From Ammoniphilus resinae (lineage in GTDB: Bacteria; Bacillota; Bacilli; Aneurinibacillales; RAOX-1), in NCBI RefSeq assembly GCF_017873965.1, contig NZ_JAGGKT010000002.1:348312-412311 (forward strand): a DNA stretch of 64,000 nt, in the 5' to 3' direction. How positions within the stretch are numbered: position 1 is the first letter of the stretch; each line of letters opens with the position of its first letter. The notes under the pieces were generated by a model that ran no database searches, was not told where the DNA came from, and was given only the letters and a program-made list of their open reading frames with translations. The position numbers and the translations under genes were made by a program. Positions 6,912 to 15,481 of the stretch are shown here, one piece after another.

Positions 6912-8162
6912 TTAGCTGTACTGTGGTCTCATCTTCGAACGCTTGTTAACGTGTTGATCCGCACCCAGAGCTGCAATCGCTCCATCTGCAGCAGAAATGA
7001 CTGCCTGTTTTATCGGGGTCCTACGCGCATCCCCACCAGCGAACACTCCATCAACACTGCTACGCAAATATTCGTCCACATTGACGTAACCTTCTGAATC
7101 TCGGCTAACTGAGTCTTTTAGGAAATCTGTTCCAGGTTTTAGGCCTGCCAAGTAAAGGAAGACGCCGTCGACATCCCAGGTATGTTCTTGTTTTTGGTCA
7201 TCCAAAATAAATAATTTCTCAACTTTATTGCTTCCGGCAATTTCTTTTACACGGTGTTTAAAGTAGATTTTCACATTGGATTTCCGTTCTAGATCAGAGT
7301 AGTCTACTTCCCCTTTAAATTGGCTGGTTGGAACTACAACCCTCACCTCTTTACAGAATTTTGAAAGGGCTTCTGCTTCATGCACTGCTTCTTCAGTGTC
7401 ACCTACAACGGCAACAACACGATCTTGGAAGAAGGCAGCATCACAAGTTGAACAATAGCTGACGCCGCGTCCAGTATATTCTTCTTCCCCTTTAATTTTA
7501 TTTAACGGTGCTTTGGCCCCTACACCAATAAAGACACTTTTCGTCTTAATCGTTCCTTCAGGAACTTCAAGTTTTTTAATTTCATCATCAGAAAAATCAA
7601 CACTAAGTACATTGGATCGTACAAAGGTAGTGCCAAAATCTTTAGCTTGTGCCTGCATCATCTGTAATAACTCTAACCCTGTCACTTCCCCTCTGATTCC
7701 TGGATAGTTGGCAATCTTATGGGTGATAGCCAAGGTTCCGGATGCTGGCGATTTATCGATAACGAGAGTTTTCAGTTTTCCTCGGGATGCATAAACAGCA
7801 GCTGAAGAACCAGCAGGTCCCCCTCCGATACATACAAGGTCCCATGTTTCATTAAGAATTTTTTGGTCCATTGGAGAGAAAATCTGATCTTGATTAGGTT
7901 GTTCTTCTTTTTGCTCTGCTTTAGGCTCATCAGTAATTCCCAGGTAGGCTTTCATTTTGTTTGGTCGATAACCAATAAAAGCTTCTCCGTCAATAAACGT
8001 AACGGGTGTAGAAAACATCCCTTTTTCATGTAGGTCATTAAAATACTCGGGGTTTTCCGTTACATTTCTTTCTTCATATTCAATATTCCAGGATTTCAAT
8101 TCATTTTTTATTTTTTCGCAGTAAGGACATCCAGTACTACTATATACGATTGCTTTAGCCAT
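6912..8162 (-). CDS. Glutaredoxin-thioredoxin reductase fusion
   Basis: 416 residues. Residues 1-75 are a glutaredoxin domain with the CPYC active site (Cys12, Cys15) and TPVTFIDGE. After a Gln/Glu-rich linker (82-95) comes a thioredoxin-reductase-like flavoprotein: FAD site GGGPAGSSAA (113-122), redox-active CSTC (237-240, usually CATC) and C-terminal FAGGDARRTPIKQAV. The glycine-rich NADPH motif, normally GGGDSA, reads GDTEEA (254-259), and the HRR-type phosphate-binding stretch is VVPTSQF. The FAD and disulfide parts look intact while NADPH binding looks impaired, as in ferredoxin- or flavin-linked reductases; electron donor unknown. Confidence 0.88.
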   Translation of the reverse strand: MAKAIVYSSTGCPYCEKIKNELKSWNIEYEERNVTENPEYFNDLHEKGMFSTPVTFIDGEAFIGYRPNKMKAYLGITDEPKAEQKEEQPNQDQIFSPMDQKILNETWDLVCIGGGPAGSSAAVYASRGKLKTLVIDKSPASGTLAITHKIANYPGIRGEVTGLELLQMMQAQAKDFGTTFVRSNVLSVDFSDDEIKKLEVPEGTIKTKSVFIGVGAKAPLNKIKGEEEYTGRGVSYCSTCDAAFFQDRVVAVVGDTEEAVHEAEALSKFCKEVRVVVPTSQFKGEVDYSDLERKSNVKIYFKHRVKEIAGSNKVEKLFILDDQKQEHTWDVDGVFLYLAGLKPGTDFLKDSVSRDSEGYVNVDEYLRSSVDGVFAGGDARRTPIKQAVISAADGAIAALGADQHVNKRSKMRPQYS

Positions 8163-8307
8163 AATCCTTCACTCCTTAAATACGTTTATCTATTACTAAC
8201 TAATACTAGTTTATAATAATTACAAATAAAAATCAAGATCTTTATGTACTTTAGTGTATTCTTTTTCTCAAAAATTAAGCAGAAGAACCACACTGTGGTC
8301 TGTTCCC

Positions 8308-9048
8308 CTATGAAAATATTAGTAAATTGATCCCAGCCACAAGCACTATGCTGTAAGCAAGCCGTTGAATAAATTCTTTCGGCAATCGTTCAAACCACTT
8401 TAAGCCAATGGATACGCCAAAAAGAACTGCCAAGGAGCCCAGCAGGATATATAGAGAAAGTTTCGGTGTTACATCACCGTTCAGCCCATGCATAATTAAC
8501 GTAAATAGATTGCTGAGGAAGAAGGTCACCTGAAGATTGGCATTATAATTGCGTTTATCCTGATAGAACATAAGAAAATACACGACAAAAAAAGGTCCAC
8601 CAACCGCAAAAGCCCCACCGACAAATCCTCCCGCAAGCCCAACGAGGACCGGAAACAGCAAATGATCGGAAAACGGCAAACGGCTTAGTTCCTTTTTAGG
8701 TCTTAAAAATAAATAACCAACAAGTCCTAGCAAGACAAACCCTAGCCACTGTTTCATCATTTCTGATGTGCCAAACTGGCCGATAAAGAAAAAAGCAAAA
8801 ATCCTTCCTACAAGTGCCGCGCACAGGATAGGAATTAATTCCTTCCAACATATAAAGCGATAGTATTTAATAAGAATGCGGATGGAAATCAGAATCGTCA
8901 ATCCCAGAATGAGAAGAATGCTATCCTTGACAGTTAATATAAGAGAAAGCAAACCCATTGAGAAAAGTCCAAATCCAAAACCACTTGATCCCTGAATGAA
9001 GCTGCCTATAAAAAGAATGATTAGTATGTATACTAGTTCAATTGACAC
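8308..9048 (-). CDS. Sulfite exporter TauE/SafE family protein
   Basis: 246 residues, about eight helices. The FIQGSSGFGFGLFSMGLL stretch and GGFVGGAFAVGGPFFVVYF in the second half are the two related glycine-rich repeats of the TauE/SafE (DUF81) family, exporters of sulfite, sulfonates or other anions. Start is GTG 9046-9048, preceded by GGGGGA; the frame upstream of it is not preceded by a ribosome site. No sulfur genes adjoin it, although a NitT/TauT-type importer follows at 9823. Confidence 0.85.
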   Translation of the reverse strand: MSIELVYILIILFIGSFIQGSSGFGFGLFSMGLLSLILTVKDSILLILGLTILISIRILIKYYRFICWKELIPILCAALVGRIFAFFFIGQFGTSEMMKQWLGFVLLGLVGYLFLRPKKELSRLPFSDHLLFPVLVGLAGGFVGGAFAVGGPFFVVYFLMFYQDKRNYNANLQVTFFLSNLFTLIMHGLNGDVTPKLSLYILLGSLAVLFGVSIGLKWFERLPKEFIQRLAYSIVLVAGINLLIFS

Positions 9049-9184
9049 GTAATATCCCCCATTTACTAAACAGGTTTGTCTATTTACCTTCATTATACTA
9101 CTAAATACTGGAAGCATAAATCTGTATGATTTTCTTTTTTCTTCAAAGGATAATAACAAGTCTAAGACAAGGGAGAGAAAACGA

Positions 9185-9418
9185 TTGACGACACTTTACA
9201 CGACTCTAATGATTATCATAGCTGCCGTATTGCTTGTTGGACTGATTCTCTCTATACGATACGGAAACAGACAGAAAGTACACGATCACGGTGTAGACCC
9301 AAGCATTAAAAGGAATCCTATGGCAAAAAACCCCATTGTATGGGCCTATATCTTTGGCGCTGCCCTTTTTTTTCTATTAATATGGGTGTTTAAAATGTAT
9401 CATAATGCCCCATTTTAG
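9185..9418 (+). CDS. Small two-helix membrane protein
   Basis: 77 residues: one helix at the N-terminus (TLMIIIAAVLLVGLILSI), a basic loop with KVHDHGVD, and a second helix near the C-terminus. TTG start at 9185 with GGGAG nine bases before it. Unknown function; 12 bp upstream of the gene at 9431, so the two form an operon. Confidence 0.65.
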   Translation: MTTLYTTLMIIIAAVLLVGLILSIRYGNRQKVHDHGVDPSIKRNPMAKNPIVWAYIFGAALFFLLIWVFKMYHNAPF

Positions 9419-9430
9419 GGAGGTGAAATC

Positions 9431-9769
9431 ATGGATAAACAAAAATATTATATATCTGTTCAGTCAAAAGAAATATTTTCAGATCCAACCATCGATGAGT
9501 GGGAATACGAAATCGAAGCAACAGAAAATGAGGTAACTATTCTCCAGGAATTGTTTAATAAAATGCAGGAAAAGGATGGAGACACCTTTGTCCCTTTGAT
9601 CACACCATATGTCCCGTATCATGACGATAAACCAAATGATGATTATAGTGACGCTTTAATCCAAACTTATCGTTTTATCCATAGGGTAGGCACACCCGAG
9701 GCAAAAGAACATATTGAAAGCATGGGAATGCTAGGTAATCAAGCGATGCCAGATAACACCTTTGGTTAA
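9431..9769 (+). CDS. Hypothetical acidic cytosolic protein
   Basis: 112 residues, no signal or helix in the membrane. GGGAGGTG precedes the ATG. The sequence has an EWEYEIEATENEV start and a conserved-looking TPYVPYHDDKPNDDYSDAL core. I do not recognise a characterised family. Expressed with the small membrane protein just upstream and followed by a strong terminator. Confidence 0.65.
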   Translation: MDKQKYYISVQSKEIFSDPTIDEWEYEIEATENEVTILQELFNKMQEKDGDTFVPLITPYVPYHDDKPNDDYSDALIQTYRFIHRVGTPEAKEHIESMGMLGNQAMPDNTFG

Positions 9770-9781
9770 GAAAGATAAATC

Positions 9782-9820
9782 AAAAGGGATACCTCAAAAC
9801 AATTGAGGATATCCCTTTTT
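9782..9820. terminator. Bidirectional terminator
   Basis: AAAAGGGATACCTCA pairs with TGAGGATATCCCTTTT; it lies between the converging genes ending at 9769 and 9823. Confidence 0.88.
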
Positions 9821-9822
9821 GA

Positions 9823-10599
9823 TTATACAACTTTTAGGGTTTCTTCCCGAATCAAACCTAACAGTTCATTTTTTAAATCAAGAAACTCTGGAGATTGTTT
9901 AACACTAAATTCTCTTGGGCGATCAAGGGGAACCTTGATATTCTTTTTCAGCCTTCCGGGTCTAGCTGTCATTACATAAACAGAATCACCAAGAAAAATA
10001 GCCTCTTCCACATCATGGGTAATAAATAGAATTGTCTTCCTGGATTCTTCCCATACTTTTAAGAGAATTTCCTGCATGATCGTACGAGTTTGTGCATCTA
10101 AGGCGCCAAACGGTTCGTCCATCAGCAAAATTTTCGGATCATTAGCAAGGGCGCGGGCAATCGCCACCCTTTGTTTCATTCCCCCAGATAGTTGAACAGG
10201 ATAATGCTTTTCAAAGCCTTTTAACCCAATTAGGTTTAAATAATGTTGGGCTGTTTCAAGTCTTTGCTTTTTAGGAACACCCTTTAATTCCAAACCGAAA
10301 GAAATATTATCCTCAACAGTCAGCCAGGGATATAGGGTATAAGATTGGAAAACCATGCCGCGATCGGGTCCGGGTTCTTTCACTTCTTTCCCATCAAGGA
10401 GAACTCGTCCCGAAGAGGGTTGTTCAAGTCCTGCAACAATTCGTAAAATCGTTGATTTCCCACACCCGGATGGTCCAAGAATCGTAACAAACTCCCCATC
10501 TTTTATGGAGAAAGAGGTTTGGTCCAATGCAACCATTTCACCGGCTTTCGTTGGAAAAACCTTTCCCACTTGATCAATGATTAGTTTTGCATTATCCAT
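9823..10599 (-). CDS. NitT/TauT-type ABC importer, ATP-binding protein
   Basis: 258 residues. Walker A GPSGCGKST, Q-loop MVFQSYTLYPWLTV, signature LSGGMKQRVAIARAL and Walker B ILLMDEPFGALD are intact, and the spacing is that of the SsuB/TauB/NrtD group. It drives import by the permease at 10603 and the lipoprotein at 11473. The substrate cannot be read from the ATPase. Last gene of a five-gene operon starting at 14742; only 3 bp separate it from the permease gene. Confidence 0.9.
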   Translation of the reverse strand: MDNAKLIIDQVGKVFPTKAGEMVALDQTSFSIKDGEFVTILGPSGCGKSTILRIVAGLEQPSSGRVLLDGKEVKEPGPDRGMVFQSYTLYPWLTVEDNISFGLELKGVPKKQRLETAQHYLNLIGLKGFEKHYPVQLSGGMKQRVAIARALANDPKILLMDEPFGALDAQTRTIMQEILLKVWEESRKTILFITHDVEEAIFLGDSVYVMTARPGRLKKNIKVPLDRPREFSVKQSPEFLDLKNELLGLIREETLKVV

Positions 10600-10602
10600 C
10601 CT

Positions 10603-11430
10603 CTACCCCTCCTTTCTCATCCAAGAGAATGATGCACGGTATAAAACCTTAAATAACAAGTCGATAATCATACCTAACAAACCGATAATGATAATGCCCA
10701 CAATGATCTTTTCGGGTTTTAAAAAGCGGGAAGCTTGCATGATCATGAAACCTAGTCCGCTGGTAGCCCCGACGATTTCTGCCACAACGAGGTAGGTCCA
10801 AGCCCATCCAAAAGTAATTCTTAAAGTATCAACGATTCCTGGTAATGATGCAGGCAGGATAACCTTCCTAAAGATTTGGCCTTTAGAGGCACCCAAAGTA
10901 TAAGAAACCTCAATTAGGTCGTTTTGAATATTTTTCGTTACGTCCATGACCATAAGTGTCAGTTGAAAAAAGGTTCCGAAGAAGATAACGGCCATTTTTT
11001 CAGCTTCCCCTAAACCAATCCATAAAATAAATAACGGAATAAATGCAGATGCTGGCATATAACGAATAAATCCAATGATCGGTTCAAAAGCACCTTCCAT
11101 AATCCTTAATGAACCCATTAGCATACCAAGCGGTACACCGACTAAAGCAGCAAAGAAAAATCCTAAAGCAACCCGGCTAAAACTAATTCCAATGTCGGAT
11201 AGAATCTCTCCATCTATAAACTGGTTGATTGCGGTTTTCCATATAATATCAGGTGCAGGCAAAAACAATGGATTAACTAACCCGCCATAGCTAAGCACTG
11301 ACCAGAACCCAATGAAAGCAACAAAAGAAGCAATTCCTGCCGCAATATAAATGCTTCTTGGGATCTCCTTGTTCGGCGTAAACAATTTACTAAACACCGT
11401 CTTCCTCCTCTCACTGTTTTCACTATTCAT
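10603..11430 (-). CDS. NitT/TauT-type ABC importer, permease
   Basis: 275 residues, six helices. The EAA loop that contacts the ATPase is visible as TLGASKGQIFRKVILPASLPGI, typical of SsuC/TauC permeases. The single permease gene implies a homodimer. A GNRA-capped hairpin with a T-run lies between it and the binding-protein gene (11438-11466), so it is probably made in smaller amount than the binding protein. Confidence 0.9.
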   Translation of the reverse strand: MNSENSERRKTVFSKLFTPNKEIPRSIYIAAGIASFVAFIGFWSVLSYGGLVNPLFLPAPDIIWKTAINQFIDGEILSDIGISFSRVALGFFFAALVGVPLGMLMGSLRIMEGAFEPIIGFIRYMPASAFIPLFILWIGLGEAEKMAVIFFGTFFQLTLMVMDVTKNIQNDLIEVSYTLGASKGQIFRKVILPASLPGIVDTLRITFGWAWTYLVVAEIVGATSGLGFMIMQASRFLKPEKIIVGIIIIGLLGMIIDLLFKVLYRASFSWMRKEG

Positions 11431-11437
11431 TAGTATT

Positions 11438-11466
11438 GAAAAAAAGATGGGCCCTTCGCAGGGCCC
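11438..11466 (-). terminator. Leaky terminator/attenuator inside the ABC operon
   Basis: On the minus strand GGGCCCT-GCGA-AGGGCCC, a 7-bp GC-rich stem with a GNRA tetraloop, is followed within two bases by a T-run. It lies after the binding-protein gene and before the permease gene. Confidence 0.75.
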
Positions 11467-11472
11467 TCCCTA

Positions 11473-12492
11473 TTAAAGTCCTTGCACAAATGTTGGGTTA
11501 ATAATTTCTTCCGCGCTTGGTGCACTATCGATAATTTTTTGTTCTAAATAAAAATCGATATCATTTTGTGTTGATTGATAAATAGGTCCTTTGTTATCAG
11601 CTGTACCAAACGATTTTTTGTTCTCATCCAAATTGAAGAATTTTAAGCCTGAGGCAGTACCTGTGAATTCTTTTTCATCTATGTTTAAACCTTTAGCCAT
11701 AATAGAAACAGCGTCTTGTTCATTTTCTTTCCAGTAATTCATTGCATCAGCCATTGCGGCAACGAAAGCTTTAATTTCATCTGGGCGTTGATCTACAATT
11801 TCTTTTCTAAAGCCAACTGTATCCACAATAATTCCAGGCAGATCCTTTGTGGTTAGCAATACCTTACCATTTGCATTAGCACCTTTGGATAACCATGGCT
11901 CCCAAGTTACTGCAGCATCTACTTTTCCTGCGGTAAAAGCAGCCCCTGCATCACCAGCAGACATTTGAACCATTTCTACATCTTTATCTGTTAAACCAGC
12001 TTGTTTAAGGGCACTAAGTAATAACAAATGACTAGTCGATCCAAATTCAAAAGCCACTTGCTTCCCTTTTAAGTCAGCGGCAGAATTTATGTCATTTTTC
12101 ACAAGAATTCCGTCTCCACCATAAGAGTCATCAAGGATCCATACAACTTCCATCGGAACACCGGAAGAAGCGAGAGTAGTTTGAACATCCAAAGCAGTAG
12201 CCATACCATCAAGCTTTCCACCTGCAAGAGCTTGTTTACGTTCAGCCAACCCCTCGATAATAGATAATTCGACATCTACTCCATGTTTCTCAAAGAAACC
12301 TTTTTCTTTTGCAATAAATAAAGGTCCATACCCTGTCCATGTAGGTAAGGTTACTTTCAAAGGCTCTTTTGTTTGTTGTTCTTGCTGCGACCCATTGCTT
12401 GCCGCAGAAGAATCTTCATTTCCTCCCCCGCCACAAGCGGTTACACCTAGCAATAGTGTTGCAGATAATAAGACATGCATCCATTTTTTCAT
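11473..12492 (-). CDS. ABC importer substrate-binding lipoprotein (SsuA/NMT1-like)
   Basis: 339 residues. Lipoprotein signal with lipobox GVTAC (Cys20), then a Gly/Ser/Gln linker and a periplasmic-binding fold of the NMT1/SsuA/TauA type: GYGPLFIAKEKGFFEKHGVDVEL, LDGMATALDV, KGKQVAFEFGSTSHLLLL and DAAVTWEPW. It captures the substrate outside the membrane. The VTWEPW segment is common in taurine/sulfonate/nitrate-type binders but does not fix the ligand. It sits between the aminotransferase and the permease genes. Confidence 0.88.
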   Translation of the reverse strand: MKKWMHVLLSATLLLGVTACGGGGNEDSSAASNGSQQEQQTKEPLKVTLPTWTGYGPLFIAKEKGFFEKHGVDVELSIIEGLAERKQALAGGKLDGMATALDVQTTLASSGVPMEVVWILDDSYGGDGILVKNDINSAADLKGKQVAFEFGSTSHLLLLSALKQAGLTDKDVEMVQMSAGDAGAAFTAGKVDAAVTWEPWLSKGANANGKVLLTTKDLPGIIVDTVGFRKEIVDQRPDEIKAFVAAMADAMNYWKENEQDAVSIMAKGLNIDEKEFTGTASGLKFFNLDENKKSFGTADNKGPIYQSTQNDIDFYLEQKIIDSAPSAEEIINPTFVQGL

Positions 12493-12510
12493 TTTTGGAC
12501 TCCCCCATTT

Positions 12511-13614
12511 TTATATAATTTCTTTTATTGCTTGTATAAAAGCATGAATGCCTTCTTCATCCCCAATAGAAACGCGCAAGGAATGTTCCAGCCCATAACC
12601 CGTTAGTGTTCTTACGATAATTCCACGTTCAGCAAGGGAATCGAATATTTCTTGACTATCCCTGCCCATATCAACGAAAATGAAATTTCCGTTTGTATTG
12701 ATGTACTTCCATCCAACTTCGGTAAACAGCTCATACAACTGTGTTTTCCCTTTTTGATTCAATGCTATTGCTTGTTCCACATGTTCTTGATCTCTCAAGG
12801 CAGCCAGCGCGCCAGCTTGGGCCACGGCATTAACATTGAATGGTGGCCGAACATGGTGGATGGCATCCACAACTCTTGCATCCCCTATACCGTAGCCGAT
12901 TCGTACGGCGGCCAAAGAGTAGATCTTCGAAAAGGTTCGCACAACAAAAACAGGAAAACCTTTATCAACATATTTTACGGATGATGAATATTCTTCGGAG
13001 TCTGCGTATTCATGATAGGCTTCATCGATGATAACCAATACGTTAGACGGAACTTCTTGAAGAAATGCTTCTATTTCGCTGTCTGGAATTATCGTACCCG
13101 TTGGATTGTTAGGATTACACAAAAAAATTAATTTAGTTTTTTCTGTAATCCGCTCCAGGATAGCCTTTAAATCAATCGACAAATCAGGCTTCATCGGGGC
13201 AAAAACTGGTTTTGCACCCATTAAATGAGTTGAAGCTAAGTATTGGACAAAGGTAATTTGTGGAATGATGACCTCATCCTCAAGTTCCAAAAAAGTCTGC
13301 GCAAGAAGAACTATCAAATCATCTGCCCCATTGGATAAGAGCAATTGAGATTTATCAATCCCCTCCATGCGAGAGATTTCTTCTTTGAGTTCCTCCCCGG
13401 TTGAATCTGGATATAGGTTCAATTCCAATAGGGATTTTTGCATTGCTTCGATAACTTTTGAGGAAGGCCCTAACGGACTCTCATTAAACGAAAGCTTGTA
13501 CACCTTATCCTTATTTAAAACTTTCTTTAAATCTTCAATTGGCAAGTCTGCAAGTTGACAAGTATAAGGAGTAAGGTTTGGATAAACGTTTCTGACAAGT
13601 TTCTGTAGTTGCAA
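12511..13614 (-). CDS. HisC-like PLP-dependent aminotransferase
   Basis: About 367 residues of fold-type I. SNGADDLI, CNPNNPTG, DEAYHEY and the Schiff-base lysine in TFSKIYSLAAVRIGYG are all present, as in histidinol-phosphate aminotransferase. No other his genes are nearby, and the gene is flanked by an alcohol dehydrogenase and an importer, so it more likely handles an imported amine or amino acid. TTG 13612-13614 is chosen because AGAAGGA lies six bases before it; an ATG at 13638 lacks a ribosome site. Confidence 0.82.
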   Translation of the reverse strand: MQLQKLVRNVYPNLTPYTCQLADLPIEDLKKVLNKDKVYKLSFNESPLGPSSKVIEAMQKSLLELNLYPDSTGEELKEEISRMEGIDKSQLLLSNGADDLIVLLAQTFLELEDEVIIPQITFVQYLASTHLMGAKPVFAPMKPDLSIDLKAILERITEKTKLIFLCNPNNPTGTIIPDSEIEAFLQEVPSNVLVIIDEAYHEYADSEEYSSSVKYVDKGFPVFVVRTFSKIYSLAAVRIGYGIGDARVVDAIHHVRPPFNVNAVAQAGALAALRDQEHVEQAIALNQKGKTQLYELFTEVGWKYINTNGNFIFVDMGRDSQEIFDSLAERGIIVRTLTGYGLEHSLRVSIGDEEGIHAFIQAIKEII

Positions 13615-13641
13615 ATTGATTTCCTTCTTTCTCCTCATGTT

Positions 13642-14742
13642 TTATTTGCATTCGGTTCCTAGACTGTCTGCCTGGATAACTGCCTGAATAACCATCTCCG
13701 GGGTAACGGTAAAAGGCATGTTTGCCATATCTTCAATCTCTACAGCAACGCTTCCGAATTGTTGAAGCTGTTCTTCGGTTAAAGAAACAATCCCCATATC
13801 CTTCAAGGTGGTTGGTAGCTGAATCTGTCGGTAGAAAGAAATTAATTCTCTGATTTCAGAATCTTCCTTGCCTTCTAATACAAGTTGGGACAGGATTCCA
13901 AAGGCAACAATTTCGCCATGATAAGTCTCATGGACTTCTGGAAAGATCGTTAACCCGGAATAGATGGCGTGTGCCGCAGCGGTCCGGCAAGCATCACCAC
14001 CATACCCACTCACACTGCCGCTGATTAAAATAATGGCGTCAATGACATCATTCAAAGCAGAGGTTACCTGACGATTTCGAGCAGATTCTATGGCGCTTTT
14101 ACCAAATTCTAGTAGAATTAAATAGAGTTCATTCGCTATTTTTACAGCAGTTCGAACAAGTGCGGTCGGTACTGATTTTTGAGATGATGCACGGGATTCG
14201 AACCATTTCGCCAGAGTATCACCAATTCCAGCAATGAGAAATCGAACAGGCGCATGAGAGATAATTGTTGTGTCAACTAAAACCAAATCAGGTGCTTTAG
14301 AACGTCGACTAATCTCTGTAAAAATACCCTCATCATTATAAATGATTGAAATTTGAGTAGCAGCTGCACAAGTTGCTGCAATCGTTGGAACAGCAATTAA
14401 CGGAAGATTAGTAGCGTAAGCTACAGCCTTCACGGTATCTAGTGCTTTCCCACCCCCAGCAGCAATTAAAAACTGTGGGCCTACTGATTCAACAAGTTGA
14501 ATTAATCTATTAATTTCTGTCCAAGAGGATTCACCACCATACCATTCGGTATTGCTTACGATCCCATTTTCCTCAAGACTTCTCAACATTTTTTCTGAAA
14601 TAGTGGACAAGGCTGTCTTCCCGCCAATAATTAACGCTTTTTGTCCAAACTTTTTTGCATGCTGACCTATTGTCTCAATGACATCGCGTTGGCGAATATA
14701 GCTAGCTGGTCCTACTGTTGACTGCATCCTAAAAATCACCAT
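13642..14742 (-). CDS. Metal-dependent alcohol dehydrogenase, glycerol-dehydrogenase-like
   Basis: 366 residues. NAD-binding GGGKALDTVKAVA and the metal ligands of the glycerol dehydrogenase branch can be seen: Asp in GIGDTLAKWFE, His in TAAAHAIYSG and His in HETYHGE. It oxidises or reduces an alcohol/carbonyl pair with NAD(P) and zinc or iron. First gene of the operon; stop and the next start are 27 bp apart. Substrate unknown; a hydroxy- or amino-alcohol would fit the neighbours. Confidence 0.82.
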   Translation of the reverse strand: MVIFRMQSTVGPASYIRQRDVIETIGQHAKKFGQKALIIGGKTALSTISEKMLRSLEENGIVSNTEWYGGESSWTEINRLIQLVESVGPQFLIAAGGGKALDTVKAVAYATNLPLIAVPTIAATCAAATQISIIYNDEGIFTEISRRSKAPDLVLVDTTIISHAPVRFLIAGIGDTLAKWFESRASSQKSVPTALVRTAVKIANELYLILLEFGKSAIESARNRQVTSALNDVIDAIILISGSVSGYGGDACRTAAAHAIYSGLTIFPEVHETYHGEIVAFGILSQLVLEGKEDSEIRELISFYRQIQLPTTLKDMGIVSLTEEQLQQFGSVAVEIEDMANMPFTVTPEMVIQAVIQADSLGTECK

Positions 14743-14829
14743 TTTCTTGATTAATTATAAAGTTTCTTGTCATTTTTATTCACCCTGACTATTCTATGGG
14801 AGAACATTTTAACTGTCAATGTTTATTCC

Positions 14830-15453
14830 CTAATAGATGTTATCATCTTGTTTAACATATTTTGCAGATGTAAATAACTGCTTTCGCAAGAAAAATCCAA
14901 TCAGACAAATAACCAGAAATACAAGCACAAAATAGATGCCATACCGATGAAGGACCGTCCCAATTTCTTCGATATAATTTCCAAACAAGCGGCCCGTCAT
15001 AAATAACAAAAGGGTCCATAGAAATCCAGTTGAATAGGAAATAACTGCGTATCTCCGAAAAGTCATTTTATTAATTCCAACTAAATAGGGAATAATATGT
15101 CTTACGACAGGAAAAAAATAACTGATAAATAGTGAAAGTGAACCATATTTCTCAATAAGCAACTGCGATTTAAGTAAATATTTATTGTTTTTTCTTTTAA
15201 TTACCCTATCGAGAATAGGTGCTCCAAGCCAGCGACCGAGAAAATAACCAATCGACAGCCCGGAGGCTACACCTGCATAGGTAACAAGAAATGACGGGAT
15301 TGGTTTTAAAAGCCCCAGAGTGGTGACAAATCCCCCAGTCATGACAATTACTTCATCAGGGATTGGCATCCCCACAATTCCAAGCCAGAGACAGAAAAAT
15401 AAGGCAGGATATCCGTACTGATGAACTAGCTCAATAAGCGTGGAAGCATCCAT
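14830..15453 (-). CDS. DedA family membrane protein
   Basis: 207 residues. GIVGMPIPDEVIVMTGG, AGVASGLSIGYFLGRWLGA and FFPVVRHIIPYLVGINKM are the classic DedA segments, including the re-entrant loops and conserved Arg. Bacterial DedA proteins are half-transporters linked to lipid-carrier flipping and membrane homeostasis. AAGGAGG precedes the ATG. The methyltransferase gene 28 bp upstream reads the same way and probably shares its transcript. Confidence 0.92.
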   Translation of the reverse strand: MDASTLIELVHQYGYPALFFCLWLGIVGMPIPDEVIVMTGGFVTTLGLLKPIPSFLVTYAGVASGLSIGYFLGRWLGAPILDRVIKRKNNKYLLKSQLLIEKYGSLSLFISYFFPVVRHIIPYLVGINKMTFRRYAVISYSTGFLWTLLLFMTGRLFGNYIEEIGTVLHRYGIYFVLVFLVICLIGFFLRKQLFTSAKYVKQDDNIY

Positions 15454-15481
15454 GTCTTTTCCTCCTTTCTCGATTCTTTAC

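Noticed and set aside
8285-8305. ACCACACTGTGGT hairpin as a terminator
   Set aside because: The stem is short and no T-run follows on either strand.
12511-13614. hisC as part of a histidine operon
   Set aside because: No other his gene is near and the neighbours form a transport-catabolism unit.
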